This document shows, piece by piece, positions 56,360 through 64,000 of a stretch of 64,000 nucleotides of DNA; position 1 is the first letter of the stretch; each line of letters begins with the position of its first letter. The notes under the pieces were generated by a model that was not told where the DNA came from, searched no databases, and was given only the letters and a program-made list of their open reading frames with translations. The translations under genes and the position numbers were made by a program. This DNA comes from Bilabrum cf. latius (taxonomy: Eukaryota; Bigyra: Bicosoecida; Bigyra; Bicosoecida), in NCBI GenBank assembly GCA_965178125.1, contig OZ237741.1, forward strand, positions 124,001-188,000, in the 5' to 3' direction.

Positions 56360-59300
56360 TCAAAATTCATCGGAAAGAACGATCGGCACGAGCTCCCCCG
56401 AAGTTGCAGCGGCAACCAGAGCATGCTCGCCCACCCACTCGACCGCCCGCATGGACGAGCCCTGGCAGTGGGTTGCAACCGTGTCGCCCGACCGGACGTC
56501 CACCACGGACAGCGTGCCGTCCTCCGAAACGGTTGCAACCAAGCGACCGCTGGGGCTGGGGCGCACGCACCACGCGATGTGGTCGTGCACGGCCACCATG
56601 CGATGCCGAAGACGCCGACCCCTCGCCACCGGGTCTCGGTCCCCGGAGCCCGCATCTCCAGCCGCACCCTCTCCCCCTTCCTGGTGCTGCTCCTGGTCCC
56701 ATTTCCATAGCCCCACCGCCCCGTCCCTCCCAGTTGACACCGCCACCTCGAACCCCGCCCCTTCCCCGAACGATGAGGCACGGCTGAGTCGAGCGACAGC
56801 GCCGGTCCCGCCGGCAGCAACACCCGAGCTAGCAGTGCTCTCTGTTGATTCCAAGCGAGATAAGGCGGGGCCACGGGCTGGCCCCACCTGCGGATCTGCC
56901 CTGCCCGTCAGTACAGGGGACGAAGGGCCAGAGGAGGGCGGCGAGGCGCTCGGGCTGGGAGGTGCTGGAAGGGGCACGCCCTGGCCCGCGGGGGCTGCAG
57001 CGGTTGTGGCAGAGGTGGCCTTCTCGGGTATAACGGCGGAAGCCTTAAGCGCGCCGGCCCTTTGCGTCCCTTCGCTTGCGCCAAGGCCTGCTTCCCCGTG
57101 CACACCCAGCTATGCTGTTGTTTCGGTCTCAAGCGCGCCCCACGCGACCGATCTCACGAAACCCTCGTGCCCGCTCGTCACAACTGCAGGGAACAATGCA
57201 TCTGGCCCCGCGCCCATTTCCTATCCGATCCCGTGCGCCGCGGCGCTGTCTCCAGCAGCAGCAGCAGCAGCACGCTGCAAAGGCCATATGCTCATGCGTC
57301 CGTCCGCACTGCCAATCGCAAGGGCCCGCCCACTCGGGCTGAATTGCACGTCGCGTATCTGTTTCCCACCATGGTGCGGCCGCGCATCGATCTCGCCCAG
57401 ATCAAGCAGGCGCAGGCTCGACTAGTCCTCAGAGTCACCTCCACTGGCACCATCGGACCTGATTGAGACAACGCAACGAAGCAGCACCTTCCCGCATGTG
57501 GAGGCAAGGGCAGCGACAGCTAGGACATGACTCCCATCTGCAGTACCCACAGCATGCAGCGAATGCCCGAGCGATGCGGCCAGCTCGGCTGCAGCCAGGC
57601 CGCACAGCACGTCCCCGCCCACCACGCCGCCGTCCAGCCTCCACTCGTGCCCGACAAGCGCTGGTTCTGGTTCGCTCCTTCCCTCGCCATCACCCGTCGC
57701 CTCCGATCCAGCTGTAGCCCACAGCGAGATGCAGCCTTCGGGGTACCGGAGCTCGCCGTGCTTGGCGCTGGACACGCACCACCCCGCTGTAATGATGCCT
57801 CGCAGAACCCCGCCTTCCTCTCCACCAGAGACGCCAACAGTACCTCCGAATGGCAGTGCTATGTAGGTGCTGCCAGGCCAGTGTGCGGGATCCCCGGCGG
57901 GAGCTGTGACCGAGGCTCCGGCAGCGGTGCGAGCTGAACCGTCCGTGCCAATGAGCATCGGGGACTCTCCACCTGGTGCATGGGCGTGCTGCCACAGCGC
58001 AGTGACGCTTGCGGGAACCAGCATCCGGTGAGCGCACCGCATTTCGATCGCGCTGCCTGTGCCAGCCGCCATGCCGGTCTCTAATCGCCTGCCGAGTTGC
58101 CAGACCTGACACTCTTTGCCTGCGGTCAGCAGTAGCGTGTTTCTGGTCTCCCCGAAGGCCCGCATGCTTCCGACCAGACAGCCCGCCCCGGGCTTGCTCT
58201 CAATTGCGGGAACCATAGTCACAGTCGGGAGAGCACCCCGACCTTCTTTGCTCCTGCCACCACCCGCGCTCTGCTCTGACGGGCGGGTACCTGCTCCTTG
58301 CGCTCCGCTCAACGCATCGTCCAGCGCCCACAGCCGACAAGACGCATCGCCGGACGATGTCACAGCCCGCAAGCAGCCGGCCTCGTCACGCAGGGCCTTC
58401 ACCCCGGTGATCGTGTATCCATGCCCCTGCAGCACGCTCAGAGGGGCGCCGCCCGCCATGGAGTACACGACAAGCGCCGATTCACTGGGCTGTGTACCGG
58501 CGAGGAGAAGCCCACCCGAGGCAGTGCCGTCTCCAGGGCCTCCTTCCACCACTTCCAGCGATATCAAAGCAGAGGCGCGCGGCTCGAATCGAGAGGAATC
58601 ATCGACCGCGAGAATCATTGCCCCGTTGTCCTCCTTTGTGTGGACCGACAAGACTCCGAGGTAGCCCATATCGCCCCCGGCAGCCAATCGCCCTGACGCT
58701 CCTGCGCCACCAGCTGACCCGATATCAGCAATGCTGAACGCCCTGCCGTGCCCGGGTATGTCTGGCTTGCACGAGGCCAGGACAGCCCCTGTTGCCAGGT
58801 CAAGGATCGCCACGATTCCGGCATCGCCGGCACAAGCAGCCAGACCTCGCTCGCCGGCCCCTCCCGCCTCGCCAAGACGGATGCTGCAGAGGCCACGGAC
58901 CGGCCGACCCTGTGCTCCAAGTTCCCCACTGGTGGCAACCCACCGCGACTGCATACGCAGGCAGAAGCTGTCCGACCCCGGGAGCCCATCGAGTCTCAGC
59001 TGCCAGAGGCCCACCTCCCCAGTCGCAGACGAGGCCAGGATTCGATCCCCTGGCAGCGGCAGAATGCACACGAGGCCGACCGACCGGTGGTCAGTCCATC
59101 GGCGTGTCGGACGGTACCCCCGCCCCGCCGCATTGGGGAACAATCTGGCCGTAGTGCCGGTCACGGAGACATCGGCGTCCATTGCCGCAGCACCGCCCGC
59201 GGCAGAGTCAACCTGGATTGGCACCAGGTCGCGATTCTACAGCGACCACGCAGCGATAGACCCGTCTCCACGGCCCCCGAGGAACAGAGACACGCCAGCC

Positions 59301-62300
59301 CCAGCCCCAGACCCGCCAAGAGACAGCACAGAGCTGGCTCCGCACTGCCAAGTGCCGAGATCTCGCTCCGACAGCAGCGCCACTTCGCCCACCACGTCAT
59401 CTGTGCCCTCCTCCTCCAAAGGGACCAACCGCCAGGCCTCTTGTCCGGCACTCCGCCCATGTCGAGCTGCCAGCTGCTAGGCCTCCTCAGCGCATACCTT
59501 GGGGGGCAAGGCCAACTGGCCCTCCCGCCGCAGCGGACCGATGCTCCAGACCGTCGCGGTACCGCCGTCTGTCAGAGACACGAACCCGCTAGCGGCGCAG
59601 GCGGCACTGGCAGACCTGCTCCCACTGATCGGGACCCGACCGACGGCACGCACCCAAGCAGAGGATCGCGCGGGCGCGACGCCCTCGCAGAACGAGGGGA
59701 CGGGGTCACTGAGGCGGAGGGCCAGCCGAGTGCCAGCCCGGGCGCGGAGCTCCGCTGGCAGCGACGCTGCAACCTGAGGAAACACTGATCCAGCAGCGTC
59801 ATCGGCAACCTGCACCCACGGCTTGCCATCGGATACCGCATGTGAGGCGGCCTGTTCCAGTGCGCGCCTGATTGCGCTGTCGCTCCCATCGTTCAGGCAC
59901 GTCTGCACAAATAGCCACGGTCGTCTGGCCAGATCGGCAGCGTGCCGGGCCAAGAAGCCGGCCCATGGCCGCAGCGCCCGAGATGCGGCCACAGGATCAG
60001 ACCTGCTCTGTTCCCCGGCAAGGGTCCAGAGGGAACTGCGTGCACCAGGGTCGTCCGACCCCGCGCCTCGCAGCGGCTTCGTGCGCGTCCACGCCTGCCA
60101 TGCCTCGGGCAGGCCCGGGGCTGCTTCCGCCGCACTTGACACTGCGGCGGCACCGGCGGCACCTGCCAGTCTGCTTGCTTCCGCGACCACGCGCGCGGTC
60201 TCCCACGCCGCAGCCTAGCCAGAACCGACAGACGCTGCCAGGAAGGACGGCCGCGCGAGGCACCGCGCCAGCTCGCCCCACCACCCCAGGCCCATCAGCA
60301 GCCTGGGCAGAACCGACACCTTCCTTCCGTTTGGAACTGCACTCACACGCGTGCCCTCACCTCCCCTCTCCCCGGTCCCCGCGCCGCTGCTAGGACCCAT
60401 GTCCCCAGCCAGCCTCTACCGCCCGGAACGAGAGGCTGAAGAACTGTCCAGGAACCAGTCCGGGCTCTCTGCGATCATGCGTGACGGAAACCAGTCCCTC
60501 GCCAGGCCGCTTAGACAAGCCGCGAGCAGCACGGCAGCGCGATACCGCATCGTGCCCTGCACCGCTCGTTCGGCGTGCGACGCACATGTTCCACTAACGC
60601 TCGGCCCAACAGCCTCCACCGCACCACTCTGGTGCCTCTTGATTTCCTCAACCACCATACCCACCGACCCGAGCTCGTCGTTTGCATCTGCATCGGCCAC
60701 GGACCAGCCCAGCAAGCTGTCCTCGCAGGCAGTCTCCCACAGCAGGCGGTGGTGGAAGCAGTGCACCGGTGCTCCCCCGCTGCCCTCCCTCTCTGCTAGG
60801 AGGGCACCCATCGCCTCCAGCATCCGCACCAGCACCAGGTGCGGCAGGCGCCTGGTGGGCGGGTGGTGGTACTGGTACACGCGCTCGAGCAGCTCGTCGT
60901 CGAGGCTGAGCGCATCCAGCATCTCCTTTTCACTCACGCCGTCCCCGAACGGCCGAAGCGCGATGAGAGACAGGGCAAGGAAGGTAAGGCCGCGACCATG
61001 GTAGTGGGCCACGTGCGCCACGTTGTAGCGGTAGGCAGCCTCGATGGACGCGGGCAGACGAGCCACCTCTGGCGCGGGATCCACGCAGCTCCAGCTGGCG
61101 CCAATGCCTGCCAGCATCGCCACTAGCAGCGCGGCGGGGTTCTATCCCCCGCTCTGAGCCGCTCCAGCAATTGCGCTAAGCTGCGTGGGAGTCAGGTCTC
61201 GCCTGCGCAGAAAGAGCGTGTCCTTGATCGAGCGACGCACGATGGCATCGCCGGTGGTGTGAGACAGTAGCAGCGGCGATGCTTGCATGGCATGCACCTC
61301 TCCGCCGGTGCCATCTCTCTCGCCGGGAGCGGCGATTTCACTGTCTGCGCCTGCCACCCCCGCCCCCGAGGCTGCTTCTTTCGCGGCAATCTCAACGGTT
61401 GAGGGCACGATAGTGTCGAGCACGCCGCTTCTCTTGAGCTCTCTCACGCAGCGAGGCTTCTTGCCTCCCGGAGCGTCCGTGAGGCAGCTGATCACCATGC
61501 GGCAGTGTTCGGGCAGCTCCGAAGGCACCCAGCCAAGCTCCATGAGCACCTCCGCGCCGGCCCCGCCCACGTCCTGGGCCCCGTCATCCGCCGCCTCCTC
61601 GGCGAGCTGGTCCACCGAGTCGACGATCAGCACTGTGGGGTGCTCGGCCGTGGACAGATCCATGAAGCCCCGAAGCGCTGCGGCGATCTGCGACGGGTTG
61701 CCCTGCCGTGCTGCGGCAGCCCAGGCCTTGACCGCCGATGTGCACGACTGGCGGTACATTGAAGCGCCCTCCACCTGGAGCCTTGGGTCCGCTGCCCGCT
61801 CAAATCCAGGCAGCAGCCCGCATCGCATGGATACAGCACACGCAAGATGCGCCGCCAGGCCTCCCAGCAGGGCACGGGCAGTCGAGGTGGATGGACCAGT
61901 CCCGCAAAACCGAGCGGCCACCACGCCGCCCACTGGCACCCCGGCAGCCAGGCCGAGAGAGCTGGCATCTGCAGCGTCCAGAGCCGCCCTGGCACGCAGG
62001 GAACAAGCCGCCAGGAGGGCAGACTTGCCCGTCCCTCCCGGCCCCACGACCACCAGGGGCTTGTTCCCTGGCACAGGAGCCGCTGCAGGAGCGCCCCACG
62101 CGCAAACGCCCGGCACAAGCCCCCCTTCGCCTCGGGCCAGAGCGCCTGTCGCGCTGCGCATGAACTGCAGCAGCGCCCCTTGTTCCCTGGCTCTGCCCAC
62201 CAGCACCTGCGCCCTGCCTCTGGCAAACTGGTGCGCGCCGATCACGTCAGCTGTGACCCGAGGCAGAGCTGCCTTGACTGCCGCTTGCCATGCCGATAGT

Positions 62301-64000
62301 CGCTGGGCGGGTACTACCCTGGGCATCGATGCAGCCCCACGCTCCGCCAATGCGCTCACCGGCTGGTCCCCCTCGGACTTGGGCCCTGCCACCTGCCCGC
62401 CCCCGTCCCACCACTCGCCCGCCTGTCTCCTCTGCTCTGTCCCAGTGAGGTGCCCCAGCACCCCCGGGGCCACTCCCGCCTCTCTCGCCCGCCTGCCCAC
62501 CTCTTCTCGCAGAGCTCCTTCCAGGCTTACGGCCATGTCGGCGGCCAGCTGCAGCAGATACCCGGGGTGCGAGTCCACTCCCACGGTCACCGGAGGCAAG
62601 TCACCTGCCCCTGCACCGGCACCTGCACCTGACCCTGACCCTGCACCTGCACTCGCCAACTCTTTGTCCTATTCCCCACTCTCTGCTTGCTTCTCCGCCT
62701 GATCTTTCAGATACCGCTCGCTTCCACGCTCTGGCTGTCCAAACTGCACCTCATACCGGTAGATGCAGTCATGGTCGAACAGCCCGCCGACCCCTCGGTC
62801 TGGGTACCCCTGCACGATGGCGCGCAGGACGGCCAGCCGAGCACTGGAGTCCTCTCGGTCCGCTGCCCCGTCCACGAATCCTCGGCCTGTGGCGGTGTCC
62901 TTCCCCGTCAGCGTGTCACCGTTGGTCAGTGTCCTCACGAATGCGAAGCGGCGGCGGGCGTCCCCCTCGGATCCGGGGCCAGAGGCCGCATTCTCGGCCG
63001 ACTGCACCTGCGCTGCCCGTATGACCTCTTGCTCGGTCACGGAGCTCTCCCAGACGGTCTCCAGCGCCTCCAAGTCGGGCGGGATCACCCGTGCTTGTCC
63101 TGGCCGCAGGGGGTGGGGGCCGACAGCTGGGAGGGCACCGGCGGTGGGCCGGCCCTGGTGGATCCGCAGAGAGGAGCGCACGCTTGCCAGCAGCGCGCAC
63201 TGACGGTCCCACCAACGATTGCTCTCCGCGCGAAAGTGAGACACATCGGATCCAGTGGCATCTTCCTGGGCCGGTTCTGCAGCTACCAGTGCCGCGACTA
63301 GTGCCGAGTACTCCTTCATCGTGCGCAGGCGGTACCGAGCTGGAATCACGTTCGACTCCAGCACATAGCACGCGTCAAGATTTTCTAGAGCATCGGGACT
63401 GTCTCTGCACGCAGCCTTCGTACGGCGCATTTGTGGCAGCGATAGCTCTGGAGGCGGTGCTCGATACCCCGACCGCGCAGTCTAAAAGAACAGAAAGTAA
63501 GGGCCCGTGCTCGTCTACCTACACTTGTCAATCTACTCAAGGCACAAATTGATTGTTTGGTGATTCGCAGTGGCTTCATTCCGTATGCCCCAGCGCATGT
63601 CGCACAACAAAACGGTGAGACCCAGCGATCTTGCGGCTCTTGACAGGTAGGGCTCGACTAGCTCCATCATCGCGTGCCGTTCGCTTTTGGTGTCCACAAA
63701 CGTACTCGATGAGAATATTCGTACTACGTTCGTTGTCGGAGACGTAACGTTAGAGGCTCGTTTGCCCGCTAACCACTCTTGCGAAGCGACCGTGGTGTCC
63801 GATGCATCGGGACTGAGACCCGAATCCCGCGCCTATTGGCGCTTTTCTCGCAAGCGCTGACGAGCTTCTTCAATGGCGTGAACCCATAGTGGATCATCAA
63901 TACTATCTGGGATGCGAGCAACTCGCATGCTGCAAAGATATGCGTTGCCCTTCGGGGAAGCTTCCCCTTGTGAAACCGGAAGAACCGTCCGAAACCGCCG
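56360..64000 (-). CDS. STAND NTPase: DUF4062 - NACHT-like - WD40 (NWD1-like), 5' end possibly incomplete
   Basis: Intronless frame from the window edge to TGA 56360, with 13 TAGs. ATG 63928 is the first visible Met, but the frame is open to base 64000, so the gene may start outside (2522 residues from that Met). Order: DUF4062 (VVRIFSSSTFVDTKSER, VLLCDMRWGI, then CLE(TAG)IDKCR(TAG)TSTGPYFLFF(TAG)TARSGYR), which precedes NTPase modules in NWD1-like and TEP1-like proteins; a linker with YVLESNVIPARYRL; Walker A VVVGPGGTGKSALL (about residue 629) and Walker B TVLIVDSVDQL (about 766); winged-helix-like and helical regions; then at least eight WD40-like units from about residue 1470 (SGDASCRLWAL, VQFSPSGRALAIGSADGRMS, VSTGRDGAVGLWKW, SEDGTLSVVDVRSG). 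Such proteins are signalling switches in which WD repeats sense a ligand. The ligand is unknown. Confidence 0.85.
61996..62189. repeat. Cluster of three CAGGGAACAA motifs
   Basis: Exact 10-mer at 61996-62005 (+), 62061-62070 (-) and 62180-62189 (-), all inside the STAND gene's NTPase region and translated in three different ways (Cys-Ser-Leu, Gly-Asn-Lys, Arg-Glu-Gln). It is the densest cluster of a motif found 15 times in the window. Confidence 0.8.

Noticed and set aside
63482-63517. A 36-nt intron in the STAND gene (GTAG...TTTTAG)
   Set aside because: It breaks the GTGAG...GCAG rule, is very short, and would remove GPYFL, which is expected in DUF4062 at this spacing.
1-64000. A region of decaying pseudogenes full of premature stops
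   Set aside because: Only TAG interrupts the frames, never TAA or TGA, and domains are intact with catalytic residues. Random decay would give all three stops and frameshifts.

Overview
The window looks like nuclear DNA of a compact, GC-rich, flagellated microbial eukaryote. Spliceosomal introns, eukaryote-only genes (Tousled-like kinase, VPS50, CFAP69, an Arf-family GTPase, ribosomal protein eL6) and the absence of operons or Shine-Dalgarno sites rule out a prokaryote. I cannot assign the lineage. Genes fill over 90 % of the window, most gaps are 50-450 bp, and very large proteins full of Gly/Ser/Ala/Asp-rich inserts are common.

The main observation is a variant genetic code. With the standard code almost every gene here is broken by in-frame TAG. 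With TAG read as sense, 15 chains of fragments in one frame join into full-length proteins, and conserved residues continue across the TAGs (I count about 90 in-frame TAGs by eye). All identifiable gene ends are TGA (14) or TAA (3), never TAG. In the Tousled-like kinase one TAG falls on a Gln shared by the human and Arabidopsis proteins, so the reading used here is UAG = Gln, with UAA and UGA as stops. Every CDS below uses this code.

Layout. 1-874: 3' end of an unknown gene (+). 1147-13190: giant low-complexity protein, possibly CAP350/TRM-like (+). 13410-16373: GH59 galactocerebrosidase-like enzyme with a lectin insert (-). 16509-18089: CMGC-type kinase (-). 18490-19602: eL6 (-). 19939-25510: CFAP69 (+). 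25647-26285: RGG-box protein (+). 26333-29833: Tousled-like kinase (-). 30274-36169: TTC7-like TPR protein (+). 36260-37579: secreted trefoil-domain protein (-). 37799-39934: AidB-type acyl-CoA dehydrogenase with a mitochondrial presequence (-). 40098-41735: MGAT4/GT54-like glycosyltransferase (+). 41940-45101: TDP1 with a C-terminal UIM (-). 45316-46840: Arf-like GTPase with a long N-terminal extension (-). 46988-49711: armadillo-repeat protein (-). 49875-56206: VPS50/syndetin (-). 56360-64000: DUF4062-NACHT-WD40 STAND protein, 5' end possibly outside the window (-).

The genes do not form one pathway. They cover cilium or centrosome (CFAP69, the giant protein), membrane traffic (VPS50, Arf-like, TTC7-like), genome maintenance (TLK, TDP1), glycobiology (GH59, GT54), mitochondrial metabolism (AidB type) and translation (eL6). 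Two other window-wide patterns stand out: all nine modelled introns are GTGAG...GCAG, and the 10-mer CAGGGAACAA occurs 15 times, on both strands, in all codon phases and only inside genes. No tRNA, rRNA, transposon or CRISPR array was seen.
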